64,000 bases of DNA from Warburgia ugandensis (GCA_035236585.1 CP141135.1:61534190-61598189); one strand, 5' to 3'; positions 1 through 13,762 are shown, counted from the stretch's first letter. A program made the numbers and translations. The notes: generated by a model from the letters alone, not told the origin.

Positions 1-3451
<3,451 letters not shown>

Positions 3452-5626
3452 CTGTTGCTTGAAGATACTAAGCTTGGTGCTGGCATAACGAGGACATAGT
3501 ACACAGTGCACGGATGAATTTTTGAAGAACTTTCGAGTTTCTTCATCGTGGGTTTGCATGACACCTTCCTGCATCCAGAGCATTGTTTAATTAAGTCAGA
3601 TTATTTCTAATATGAATGGTAGTGAGCAACACCATCTTCAAGACCAGTGTGGTTCCACTGTGAGACTGATCTTAAAACAAGTGGAGCCTCCTACCACCAT
3701 AAACAGGTCCTCAGTTCCTACTACCTCCGAAAAATGGACAATAATGAGAAAATTGAAAAAGTAGTGTTATTTGTAACAAAGATCATGGCTCATTTGATGT
3801 TCATGAGAGTGAAATATGGAAAGTACAATATGTAATGTCTTTAAATTCTCCATCAGCTGGTTGAAAAAGATTCAACCTCAAGAGCATTCACACAAAGGGT
3901 TCTCCACCCTTGCTTAGATGAGTTTAACTTCTTTGATTAGTTCATTCATCAAAAATTTGCAATTCCTTGACCACTAATCCAGGATAATCAGCAGCTCCAC
4001 CATTTGAGTCAAACTTTGACACAAGGTGAATGCTTTAAAACTTTCAGCAGACAAATGGACGTAAAACAGACTTACTGGTTGACCTGAATGCCAAATGTTA
4101 TAGGGAAAACAGAAACACAAAGCAAGGACTCGGAAATTGGACAAATGTGGATACCAAAAAGCACTATGAAGGCTATCCAGCCACTAGAAAGAAGTGAACA
4201 GAGAATGTGGGAAGAATCATGGAAATACCAGGCATGTAGGAAACCACATTCAAAGTGAATAGAAGAATTAGCATGGAGGTTTATTCATGGATAATTAGAT
4301 TATCCATAACGTTTAAACATTAGATTTAATGTTAAATTGAATCTAGCTCTCAGGAGTTGCAAGTTTCTGAAGAAAATTTCACATAAACTTTATTTGAAAC
4401 TTAAATGAGCTTTTTAACATTTAAAATAAATATGCTCCTCCAGCATCAAATGGTAAAGGATAACCATTAATGAAAGAATATCATTTAAATAGGAAGCATC
4501 ATCTTAATAAGGAGATGCAAACTGGAGGCTTTCTGCTAAATTTAGGAAGCAATAATAACTTAGTTTGCAAAGCAAGTTTTTCCATGAAATAGAACTTTCA
4601 ATAGAATTAGGAAGCTTCCATGACTACGATTTAAAGCATAAACAGAAGACTGTATGATTGCTAAGGAACCAATACCATTTTCAAGAGGACATTGTCATGT
4701 GAGGTTTTGTCATCCCAAATAAGAATAACCACACGAACGCCTTCTTGTGTCTTGTACTTCAGCAAATCACCAAGGCACATCTCTCCAGCATTGGGTAACG
4801 GCCTCGTTGGTTCTCTTACAAGCTTAACACGGTGAAAAACTGACCAGCCAACGATATAGATAAGGTGATGAGCTTCCAACAATGCATGGCAGATGTCTTC
4901 CCAACATTTACCGTGCTGAAAAATCTTTCCGCCATCAAGCAGAATTTCGGGAAGCATTTCATCAGGCAAATGAGCATCTTGATACAGGGTAATATTCCCT
5001 CTTTTGTGAAGTGGAAAGTATGTATTGGGCACCCCTAGGTAATCTGGCCCAACACCAACGCCATCTTTATATAAAGGGCTGCTTTCAATAGGCCTAAACT
5101 GCAAAGAGAGATGCAACTCTGGACGCCGTTTTGAAGTATTTTCATATGAACCATCCAATGGGAACCACCCTTCAACTTTTTTCCCTGATAGGATGTCCTC
5201 TACAGGTATTCCAACTATTCCAATGAGTTGTGCCCCAAGAATGTCATTATCCTTAACCTGAAACTCCACCTTTGCAACTGGGTGAGCCACTGGTATAGAG
5301 AAACGCTCATCCCATTCAGGGTCCTCACAGTTGGCAATGACTCTAGTTTGGCCCACTGTTGCCCCTGCTAGACAAACAGATACATAAGGATCACTGGTTA
5401 TTATTTTATGCCTGGTCCTGTGTTTATCATTTTTACCAAAGGGTGACATACAAGATCCAAACATAGTAAAACACCTTCTCATCCTCTCTGATGCCAAATC
5501 CATATTTGGAAGGTGTCGGGCTTCCAAAATCCACAAATCCAAGTCACCATGCAAGAACGCTATCCTCTGCAATGTTCCACATCTGTTCCCAAGAGTCTCT
5601 GACGCATCAATCGAGCCACCAGCCAT
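3452..5626 (-). CDS. PLD: C2-domain phospholipase D (delta-like), exons 1-2, partial
   Basis: Plant C2-PLDs hydrolyse membrane phospholipids to phosphatidic acid in stress and lipid signalling. Two exons are visible. Exon 1 is 5626..4676 (317 codons, starting [10 protein letters not shown]) with donor ATG|GTATTGG. Exon 2 is 3568..3452 (39 codons) with acceptor GATGCAG|GAAGG and donor CAACAG|GTGAGG. The splice keeps frame and gives the family block [15 protein letters not shown] followed by CPRYAS and FKQQ. Residues about 25-175 form the Ca2+-binding C2 domain ([18 protein letters not shown], then ITSDPYVSV). The block around [18 protein letters not shown] and [11 protein letters not shown] leads into the first catalytic half ([20 protein letters not shown]). 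Both HKD catalytic motifs lie beyond exon 2, and no matching exon is seen in 1-3451. Either intron 2 exceeds 3.4 kb or the gene is truncated. Assignment to delta rather than beta/gamma is by remembered similarity. Confidence 0.9.
3569..4675 (-). other. Intron 1 of the phospholipase D gene
   Basis: This stretch lies between donor ATG|GTATTGG (4675) and acceptor GATGCAG (3569). The flanking exons join in frame into a recognisable PLD block. I see no gene or recognisable mobile element inside. Confidence 0.8.
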
Positions 5627-6054
5627 TGGGAACTACCAACAGAAGAGGCTATACCAGAATAACATTGACAATGCATATAGTTCTCCCGGACAACATCCAC
5701 GTGGCAGTTTTAAGACAGTGCGAAAATCTATGCCATGCTGGACCCAATTCCAAATGTCAATAAGCAAAATTATGAAGTATGCTAAAGACACCTTTTTCCA
5801 TATCTGCAAAATGCTGACGCAAGAACTGGATCTTCACTGAAATATCCAATAGAAATGTATCATCATCAAAGGAAGAATAACAGACACAGACATGTATACA
5901 TATATGTTATTTACGAAGTCAAAATTCCATCCAAAAATTCCAAGATCATGCATATTTTGGGGCATGTCATTGCTAACCAGGTCCTAAAATGAATCTTCTG
6001 CTAAAACAAAGCAATAATTAGAATCTGCAACAAAATCTGATTTTTGGGAGGCTC

Positions 6055-6069
6055 AAGTGTTAGTGACAT
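6055..6069. repeat. Left target-site duplication of RTE copy 1
   Basis: AAGTGTTAGTGACAT, identical to 9648-9662. Confidence 0.93.
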
Positions 6070-6140
6070 AACTCCGCCAATGCCGGTCCCAAGCCCGGAT
6101 AAAAAAGGAGGAGGGTCTTGCGTCAGGTGCCGGAGCAAGG

Positions 6141-6480
6141 GAAGTTGAAGATGATTCTATTATTTCTTGCTTACAAATTAATATGCATTTGTATATTAGT
6201 TTGTGAGGAAGAAATGAGAATCATCTCCAGCTTCTTAAAAGATGGCAACCCTTGTATCAGGTAGCAGCCAGTACGGCAGAGGAAGTTGAAGATGATTCTA
6301 TTATTTCTTTCTTACAAATAAATATGCATTTGTATATTAGTTTGTGAGGGAGAAATGAAAATCATCTTCAGCTTCTTAAAATATGTACCACCCTTGCGTC
6401 GGTGCAGCTAGGCAAGAAGGTGAAGTTGAAGATGATTTTAATGATTTTAATGATTTTAATGAAAATCATCTTCAGCTTTT
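6141..6480 (+). repeat. Three tandem hairpin units in the RTE 5' leader
   Basis: GAAGTTGAAGATGATT begins at 6141, 6282 and 6422, spacing 141 and 140 bp. Each is followed by its near-perfect inverted partner (AATCATCTTCAGCTTC type) ending at 6234, 6375 and about 6479. The loops of units 1 and 2 are almost identical. Unit 3 has a short loop made of a TGATTTTAA triplication. RNA of the leader could fold into three stem-loops. Confidence 0.85.
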
Positions 6481-6811
6481 AAAACTATGGCAACCCCAAC
6501 ATGACATGAATCGAAATCTGAAATTTGCTCAAGCTAGGGCGTTCCCCATAAGCGACGCGTTGCATCGGATCCCGGATGCGGTGAAAAATAGGCAAGGGTT
6601 GCTATGGCGTTCTCCCAGAAGCGACGCGCTACATCGGATCCCGGGTGTAGTGAAAAATGGGCAAGGGCTGCTAGAGCGTCCCCTCGGAAGTGGCGCGCTG
6701 CATCGGAGACCCAGTGCAGTGAAAAGTGGACATGGGTTCATACCATGGAGGTCGAGAAAGGCGATAGTAAATAGGGAATCTCCAAATCATAAGATTCGCA
6801 TCGCTACATAG
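6383..6811 (+). pseudogene. RTE 5' open frame with three 23-residue repeats
   Basis: This open frame joins the leader to the endonuclease. The block ALHRIPxxVKNxQGLL is repeated three times at DNA positions of about 6552, 6621 and 6690, a 69-bp period. The frame ends at TAG (6809-6811), where relatives have Trp in the opening endonuclease motif (ATWNIGT); a TGG-to-TAG change explains it. Downstream codons continue the endonuclease in the same frame. Function of the repeats is unknown. Confidence 0.7.
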
Positions 6812-7405
6812 AATATAGGGACATTGACAGGTAAGAGTTTGGAGTTAGTAGACACGATAAAACGTAGGAGAGTCAACATCGCTTGTATCCAAGAAACCAA
6901 GTGGAAAGGAGCTAAAGCTAGAGAAATAGATGGGTATAAATTATGGTACGTAGGAAAGGAAAATAATAGAAATGGCGTGGGAATAATAGTGGATAGGGAA
7001 TTAAAGGATAAAGTTGTAGACGTTAAAAGAATCAGTGATAGAATTATAATAATAAAAATGATTCTAGGAGAGCAGATTATAAATATTATAAGTGCATATG
7101 CACCACAAGTAGGGCTACAAGATATAATTAAGAGACAGTTTTGGGAAGATATGGAGGGAGTCATGCAAGAAATTCCCAATACTGAGGGAATATTTATAGG
7201 AGCAGACTTAAATGGCCATGTAGGAAAAGATAAGGAAGGATATGATAGAATACATGGAGGGTATGGTATAGGTGAACGAAACGAGATGGGGGAGAATATC
7301 CTCGATTTTGCTTTGTCATATAACCTATCCATTGCAAATACACTCTTTAAGAAGAGGGATGAACACTTAATAACCTTTAAAAGTGGACTTCATAAAAGCC
7401 AATAG
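6812..7405 (+). pseudogene. RTE endonuclease domain, truncated
   Basis: An AP-endonuclease-like domain that would nick target DNA for reverse transcription. Visible motifs are NIACIQETKWKG (catalytic Glu in QET), NGVGIIVD, ISAYAPQVG, IFIGADLNGHVG (Asp/Asn pair) and ITFKSG. The first Met after the upstream TAG is at 6824. The frame stops at 7405 directly after HKSQ; codons resembling the conserved continuation resume in another frame (KDCKVIPGKSLT near 7446-7480), so a frameshift lies near 7405-7440. Confidence 0.88.
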
Positions 7406-7981
7406 ACTTTTTCTACTTAGGAATAATGAACGATCTATATGTAAGGATTGTAAGGTGATACCCGGTAAGAGTTTAACCTCTGACATAGGTTAATGGTTAT
7501 GGATATTCATATCAAAAGATGGAGAAAAGAATGAACTTAATACACATCCAAAAACTAAGTGGTGGAACTTAAAAGGAGAGAAAATAACCTCATTCAAAAA
7601 ATAAGTTGATGTTAAAAGGAAATTGGAATTATGAAGCAAGTAAATACCATGTGGATAATATGGTGAGTCCATTAAGAAAGTGGCAAAAGATGTCTTAGGA
7701 GTATCTAAAGGTAAAAGGCTATTAGCAAAGGAAACATGGTGGTGGAATGACACGGCAAAAAGCTATTAAAGAAAAGCAGATGCATTTTAAAGCATGGCAG
7801 AAGATTAGAAATAATGAAAACTATGAACAATATAAGAATGCTTAAAAACGTTGCTAAGAGAATAGTAAGTGAGGCTAAACTTAAAGCATATGATGAGCTC
7901 TATAATGGGAAGAACAAGAGAAGGTGAGAAAGATGTGTTTAAACTTGCAAAGGTAAGAGAACAAGAGTAAGGACTTAGAGC

Positions 7982-8917
7982 ATGTTAGGTGCATTAAAAG
8001 TGATGATCAAGGGTATTAGTCAAAGACGCCGAGATCAAACAAAGGTGGGAAATATACTTCAAAAATTGTTAAATGACAATGGCCCGGAGTATATAGGAAT
8101 TGAAGATACTATAAATCTAAATAACACTGGATATTATAGATATGAACGTAGGATTAGAATGCTTGAAGTAAAAGAGGCCTTGAGAAAGATGAAATCAGGA
8201 AAGGCCATGGGGCCTGATAGTATACCAATAGAGGTTTGGAAGCATATGGGAGATATTGGGGTAGTTTGGTTGACCAAGTTATTTAACAAGATTATAAAAT
8301 CAAAGAAAATGCCTGATGAGTGGAGGAAAAGCTCTATTGTACCAATCTATAAGAATAAAGGAGACACTCAGAACTGCACTAATTATCGAGGGATCAAACT
8401 TATGAGTCACACCATAAAACTTTTTGAAAGAGTCATTGAGAAGAGGCTACGACATGAAACAAGTGTATCGGAGAATCAGTTTGGTTTCATGCCTGGGAGG
8501 TCTACCATAGAAGCTATTTTCTTACTAAGACAATTAGTAGAGAAATATAGGGAGAGGAGAAAAGACCTACACATGGTCTTTATTGACTTAGAGAAGGCTT
8601 ATGATAGAGTCCCTAGAGAGTTAATATGGAGGGTGTTAGGTGTTAAAGGGGTTTCTCAGGGGTATATAGACATAATTAAAGATATGTATGAGGGAGCAGT
8701 AACAAATGTTAAGACTACTAGTGGCGTGACTGGTGATTTTCCTGTCACTGTCGGATTGCACCAAGGATCGGCATTGAGTCCATACCTTTTCACATTAGTT
8801 ATGGATGAGTTAACAAAACATCCGCAGGAGGAGATTCCCTGGTGCATGCTATTTGCAGACGATATAGTCCTACTTGATGAGACAAGGGAGGGTGTCAACA
8901 TAAAGCTAGAGCTATAG
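7982..8917 (+). pseudogene. RTE reverse transcriptase domain
   Basis: Reverse transcriptase of a non-LTR element, about 311 codons still open. Motifs in order: GKAMGPDSIPIEVWK, IVPIYKNKGD with NYRGIKLM, QFGFMPGRSTIEAIF, MVFIDLEKAYDRVPR (first catalytic Asp), LHQGSALSPYLF, and the active-site box FADD at 8852-8863. The domain is preserved although the rest of the element is broken, and it ends at TAG (8915-8917). Codons upstream of 7982 are degenerate. Confidence 0.9.
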
Positions 8918-8972
8918 AGAGAAGCATTAGAATCGAAAGGATTTAAAATTAGCTAGAACTAAGACAGAATAT

Positions 8973-9618
8973 ATGGAATGTAATTTTAGCAAGGAGAGTA
9001 GGAGTGGAGCACCAGTCAAGATTGATAACCAAGAGGTCCCCATGAGAGACCACTTCCGATACTTAAGATCATTGATCCATGAGAGTGGAGAGATTGAGAG
9101 GGAGGTTACCCAGGGAATCCAAGCGGGTTGGAACAAATGGAGATGTGCATCGGGGGTTTTATGTGATCGGCGGGTGCCACTCAAACTAGGAAAAATTCTA
9201 TAGGATGGCTATAAGGCCGGCCATGCTCTATGGATCAGAGTGTTGGGCAGTTAAGGAACATCATACTCATAGGCTGAGTGTTGCAGAAATGAGGATGTTG
9301 AGATGGATGAGTGGTAAGACAAGAAAGGATAGAATTATAAATGAAAATATTAGAAAAAATTTAGGGATAGTACCAATAGGTAACAAGATGAGGGAGATTA
9401 GACTTAGATGGTTTGGACATGTTCAAAGGAGGCCAACAACGGCACCAGTTAGAAGGAGTGAGGCAATACAAGTTGAAGGTTCTAAAAGGGCAAGGGGAAG
9501 GCCCAAAAGAACGTGGATAAAAGTGGTGAGGAAAGATTTAAAAACTTTGGGACTAAATAAAGCCATGGTATTTAATAGAGTGGAATGGAGGAATAAGATT
9601 CATGTGGCCGACCCCTAA
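8973..9618 (+). pseudogene. RTE C-terminal region, two frames
   Basis: Two open stretches (8973-9203 and 9205-9618) carry the post-RT region of RTE elements: FRYLRSLIHESGEIEREV and WNKWRCASGVLCDRRVP, then YGSECWAVKEHH, LRWMSGKTRKDRI, IRLRWFGHVQRRP and RGRPKRTW, ending in ADP* just before the GAT tail. A one-base offset and a stop (9201-9203) separate them. Confidence 0.85.
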
Positions 9619-9647
9619 TTGGGATAAGGTCTTGATGATGATGATGG

Positions 9648-9662
9648 AAGTGTTAGTGACAT
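9648..9662. repeat. Right target-site duplication of RTE copy 1
   Basis: AAGTGTTAGTGACAT directly follows the GATGATG tail and is identical to 6055-6069. Confidence 0.93.
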
Positions 9663-10846
9663 GTTAATTTAACCCAAAGCAAGAAACAGTTAACAACCAG
9701 AAGCAGAAATGCAATATTCCCATAAAGTTTTAAATCAACCGCTGACACCAAGTGTGAAAATGAGAAAGAACAGAACCTCAGAACCCAGTTCTGGAGTACT
9801 CATGCTCACCCAGATATATACCGGACAATCTCTAACAAGCATAACAAAAAAAAGGTTGAAAACAAGAGATGAAAGAAGAGGCGTCTCGTAACAGCAAAAC
9901 ATCGGACTAAACCAATCATTGAGACTCCACCAGATATGTAACAACATAAGTTTCGAGAACACAGCAATAAGATGCCATAAAGCCCATTATGCATCAAGCC
10001 AGATATAGAAACAAACAGAATAACAACCAAAACATGATTTTGTACCGTACTGTGTCCTCATTTTTCATGATTATAAGCCTATTCTTACTTATCCATTAAA
10101 ATCAATCAAAATGGAACAGAAACTCAGAGACTGGGACAAAAGTCCTAGCGACTTTATAATTCATTTATTGAACGTCAATTAAAAGCACAGTAGCAGCCGC
10201 CTGTAATGAACATCCTTGGAGAGACCAAAATTGCAGAGCACGTCAAAGAAATCCAACCAAGAATGAATCAAAGCAGAAACCATAAAATTCATCATAAATA
10301 CAAGACATGAAGGACCAAGGACAACCCGGACGTCAATTTCTAACTCTCATTTGCAAGGCGTTCGTTAATATAATTCAACAACTAAAAGCCAGCCAACCAA
10401 CCAACCATGAAAATTTCTAAGCACAGCAAGCCAATGTTCTCAAAAGCAGATAATAGAAAACCATGAAGAAGCAGAGATTCTAAGAAAATTATATCATTCT
10501 TAACACAAAATTGAGGATCATAGAATGTCTCGGGAGAGAGCAGCAAAGATAACACAAAGGAAAACCAAATTCTCCGGCCACCTAATGCCACGGATTATCA
10601 AAACAAACCAGCTTATAGGAAAGATAAATAATTGAAATGGGAACTTCAGAACAACTCAAATCGTTGAACCACATGCTCAAGTCACAAAAAAAGAGAAGCA
10701 GGAACATTAGAATTTTCAGAGTAACTCGGGTCCAGTTTCTGCTCCATTAGACTAGAACCATAACAAAGAAAGAAGTAAAATACCAACAACAACAAAATGG
10801 AAATAACAACTTCAAAGATATGTCACTTGGGTTGAGCAGTCTCTAC
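9663..10846. other. AT-rich stretch, no gene seen
   Basis: No recognisable protein, RNA or mobile element on either strand. If the exon at 10847-11050 belongs to the phospholipase D gene, this is part of its leader intron. Confidence 0.4.
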
Positions 10847-11050
10847 CTGAGGAATGGATGAGTCCACCGATCAAAAGCCAGGAAACTGCCCGGGTTGGTA
10901 GGAGTGAAAGAAAAAGAAGAAAAGGGGAGAAAGAAGAAGATGAAAGGGTGAGGACGGGGAATGCGGATCGGAATGGGAACGGGAGGACTTGAGACGGTTG
11001 GGGAAATACAGGCGTCGCCATGGCCGATGCACCGGGCGGTTACGTTGCCG
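10847..11050 (-). other. Candidate GC-rich first exon or 5' UTR
   Basis: This is a GC-rich island in AT-rich surroundings. Read on the minus strand it ends in a strong donor, CATTCCTCAG|GTAGAGAC, with GT at 10846-10845. A short open frame starts at 11021 (MATPVFPQPSQ) and crosses the donor. The PLD start codon at 5626 is preceded by a pyrimidine-rich stretch ending TTGGTAG, so this could be the untranslated first exon of that gene. It could equally be the first exon of another minus-strand gene. The upper boundary is a guess. Confidence 0.35.
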
Positions 11051-11411
11051 ACCCGATTTCCCGCGGGAATTTAACCAAATTTATAATGCACAACTTCAGA
11101 GTTGGTACTACTGCAGTAGGAAAATGCCGGGTCCATGTTTAATTTGGACTGCCAATGGCAAATGGCGATTGAGACATGGGCGTGAAAATGCTAAAAAGAA
11201 GGCAACCAATACTATTCATTTTCCGATGAGGCATTGCTTGTAGGAGGAATGTTAAATGGACGCCCAACGTGAACCATCCCATTGATTAGCTTCGATAAAT
11301 GCTGGCTGTACACGCGGCCACATGGATTCCTGGGACGGGAACCGGCTGCTCAAAACCTAGCCAATTGCCCAGTTTTCCGAGATTGCAGGGACGATTTCCA
11401 AGGCAAATTTT

Positions 11412-11508
11412 TTCTTTGGTATCGTTACAATGGTACAAGTTGTCGTGATGTGACCTTGAGATCGTAGGTTTAAGGCGTGAAAACAGCCCTTTGAAAAAAT
11501 ACAAGGTA
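11412..11508 (+). mobile_element. Au SINE, 5' head of a split copy
   Basis: The tRNA-related head of the Au family (GTTGTCGTGATGTGACCTTG, then AAGGCGTGAAAACAG) runs to ACAAGGTAA and then stops abruptly. The missing tail is found at 12775-12876, beyond an insertion of about 1.27 kb. Confidence 0.7.
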
Positions 11509-11518
11509 ACATAAAACA

Positions 11519-12774
11519 GACAAATCCCATCTAAAATATATATTAGAACTAAGGTCGATGGCCATAAATGAGGAGTACTTAAGCTACTTCACTATATTTC
11601 TGTACTCAAGGACAATCTTCTAATGGATATTTCTTTTTAACCAATTACATACAAAATAGAGAGAGAAATAGAGCATATATATATATGTGAATGTGGTGCC
11701 TAATATTCTAAAAGTAATCAAGCTAGTAACTAGATCAAGGAGCTTTGTTGGTGTGTAGAATGGAGGGGGACAGGGCAATTGAAAACCCACCCCCAACCCA
11801 TTGCCATCCCTATATTTTATTGATCCAAGCTTAAAAGCTACACGGCAAAATTGTTAAATAGTATTAAAATTATAACTAGACATCATTTACAAATAATAAC
11901 TTCAAGTTGCACATTTTTTTGAGTATCTAGATCATTGACATCATTGACCATGCTTAGATGACCTATGACCTGAAAATCTCATCCAAATCATGTTAGATGA
12001 TTTACATCATTCATAGGCATGTAGAGTTGGGCCCACATTTTAGAAGATGTAAGTCAGTTCAACTCATAGGCCATATAAGAGTGGAGCCTACATGTTACAA
12101 GATATAAACTATTTAAATCATAGGTCACGTGAGAGCTGATTCCACATTTTAGAAGATCCAAACCATTCAAATAATAGGTCATGTAAGATTTTAGGTCATC
12201 GGCCATCTAAGTCATGATCAACGATGTGAATGATTTAGATCTTCTAAAATGTGGGTTGGCTTGGATATATTAATAGCAAAAGATATCTTATTGTAATTTT
12301 AAGATTGTTATATAGCTTAATATTTTTGAGTCATAGCTTTATTTAGTTTAGATTAGCTAAATATTAGGCGCAAGTATGCCCTTATAATTTATACTCTTTG
12401 CTCTAATTGTCTAAAATGTACCATGTAGGATTTTTTACTAGAAAATGAGAGATGTTATAATGATCTTTTCCCTAGATGTCTATTGGAAAACATAAAAGCT
12501 TTAAACATAGAGTTGCATGGTGTCACACCTATATTCAGTAGTACGCATGTCACTAACCTTCATTATATAAGCAGGTCCGACTAGGGAGGGCTGAGAAATA
12601 TGTATTGTAAAAAGTTAAGGTTAAATTTTAGATTTCATTCTCATAGGGATACATGCAAATCTCATCTGAAATGGATGCTAGAACTAAGGTCCGTGGCCAT
12701 AAATGAGGAGTACCTAAGTTGCTTCACGATATTTCTGTATTCAAGGGCAAAATTTTCTAATGGATATTTCTTTT
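11519..12774. repeat. Insertion inside a SINE, with ~120-bp terminal direct repeats
   Basis: The segment at 11519-11637 recurs at about 12655-12774, roughly 85% identical (shared blocks include GGCCATAAATGAGGAGTAC and CTAATGGATATTTCTTTT). The right repeat abuts the SINE tail, and a short SINE stretch (xAAGGTA) is present on both sides. It may be a small non-autonomous element with terminal repeats, or a tandem duplication around the SINE. No coding capacity or primer-binding site is recognised. Confidence 0.55.
11925..12270. repeat. Foldback region with 52-55-bp tandem units
   Basis: Three related units begin CATAGG at 12012, 12064 and 12119, most carrying CCACATTTTAGAAGAT. The reverse complement of that phrase (ATCTTCTAAAATGTGG) lies at 12239-12254, so the region can fold back. 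It has the look of a decayed MITE or foldback element; the family is not identified. Confidence 0.5.
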
Positions 12775-12876
12775 GCAAAGTGCAAGGTAGGGCTACATAC
12801 TATTGACTTTTGTGGTCCGCCTCTTCCTTGGACCCCACATACATGGGCACTTTGTGCATTAGGTTTGCCCTTTTTG
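12775..12876 (+). mobile_element. Au SINE, 3' tail of the split copy
   Basis: Resumes with GCAAAGTGCAAGGTAGGGCT and runs through TTGTGGTCCGCCTCTTCC, the block GGACCCCACATACATGGGC, to TGCCCTTTTTG, the standard 3' end of the family. It pairs with the head at 11412-11508. Confidence 0.7.
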
Positions 12877-13092
12877 TTATTTTCTCTGCGATATTGCTCT
12901 ATGGATACGTAAGATAACAAACTAATTTAATTGCTAGTTTTCACATTAGTGGGCATACCCTTAAATGGATTCAACACATACTTCACCCCATAAATGATAA
13001 AAGAGTAATTATTCATCGTCTCCTAGTTATGAACAAATTGGTCAAGTTGTCATATTCTCCACAAATAAAAGATGGTAAGCATTAATAAAAGA

Positions 13093-13270
13093 AGGGGTGC
13101 CTTCGTGCAACTATAGAATTGTCATCGTATGACTCTGAGGTCACAGGTTCAAGGCGTGAAAACAGCTTATTGCAAAATGCAATATAAGGCTGCATACTAT
13201 TAACCCGCATAGTCCGCACCTTTTCTGGACTGCCCATACGCAAGAGCTTCATGCACCGGGTCAGCCCTTT
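13093..13270 (+). mobile_element. Au SINE copy
   Basis: Nearly full-length: box-A-like head (GTGCCTTCGTGCAAC), GAGGTCACAGGTTCAAGGCG box-B region, TGCAAAATGCAATATAAGGC and a GGTCAGCCCTTT end. TAAGCATT before the head (13077-13084) and again from 13270 looks like the target duplication. Confidence 0.85.
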
Positions 13271-13609
13271 AAGCATTCATACTTCCCAATTGAAAAGTTG
13301 ATTCCGTAGCTCTCAAAAGCCATTACTTGGTTTACCTTTTTTAACTATGGCATTTTGTATGGTTTGGGTGGCATTTGAGTTTCAGCTTCTCTTGATCTTA
13401 GCCAAAAAGGCCAAAAGAAAAAGTACGAGTTCCAGCTTCTCAATCATGGTATTAGAACAATATTTTTGCAGGCCCCAGGAATGGTCATGACAATAAAACA
13501 CTTCTTGTAATGTAAGTGTCAGAATCGTGGAAGATACTGTGTCTAAACCACTACTTGTCTTCTTTTACAACCATTACTTGCCAAATAACAAGGCTCGTAG
13601 ACATTGAAG

Positions 13610-13762
13610 TTGGCGCAACGGTAAAAGTTGTTGTCACGTGATCAAGACATAAAAACAGCTTCTTGTAAAATGCAAAGTAAGACTGTGTACTTTAGACCCT
13701 TGTGATTCGCTCCTTCTCCAAACCCCATATAGGCAGGAGCTTCAGGCACGAGCTGCTCCTTT
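13610..13762 (+). mobile_element. Degenerate Au SINE copy
   Basis: Contains TTGGCGCAACGGTAAAAGTT, GTGATCAAGACATAAAAACAG (the box-B region is partly deleted) and AGGCAGGAGCTTCAGGCACG. Flanks GACATTGAAG (13600) and GACTTTGAAG (13766) resemble an aged target duplication. Confidence 0.75.

Larger units (their letters stand above)
6070..9647 (+). mobile_element. Near full-length RTE-type LINE with 15-bp target-site duplication
   Basis: A non-LTR retrotransposon encoding an apurinic-type endonuclease followed by a reverse transcriptase. The 5' end carries the sequence CCAAGCCCGGATAAA found in plant RTE leaders. The 3' end is GGGATAAGGTCTTGATGATG, a GAT-repeat tail instead of poly(A), as RTE elements have. 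AAGTGTTAGTGACAT occurs immediately before (6055-6069) and after (9648-9662), so both ends are real. Length is 3.58 kb. The reading frame is broken by a TAG at 6809, frameshifts near 7400-7980 and further breaks near 8917 and 9203, so this copy is inactive. It may lie in the leader intron of the phospholipase D gene. Confidence 0.93.

Noticed and set aside
6529..7332. Minus-strand open frames inside the LINE
   Set aside because: They are antisense shadows of the RTE open frame and endonuclease, which carry real motifs on the plus strand.
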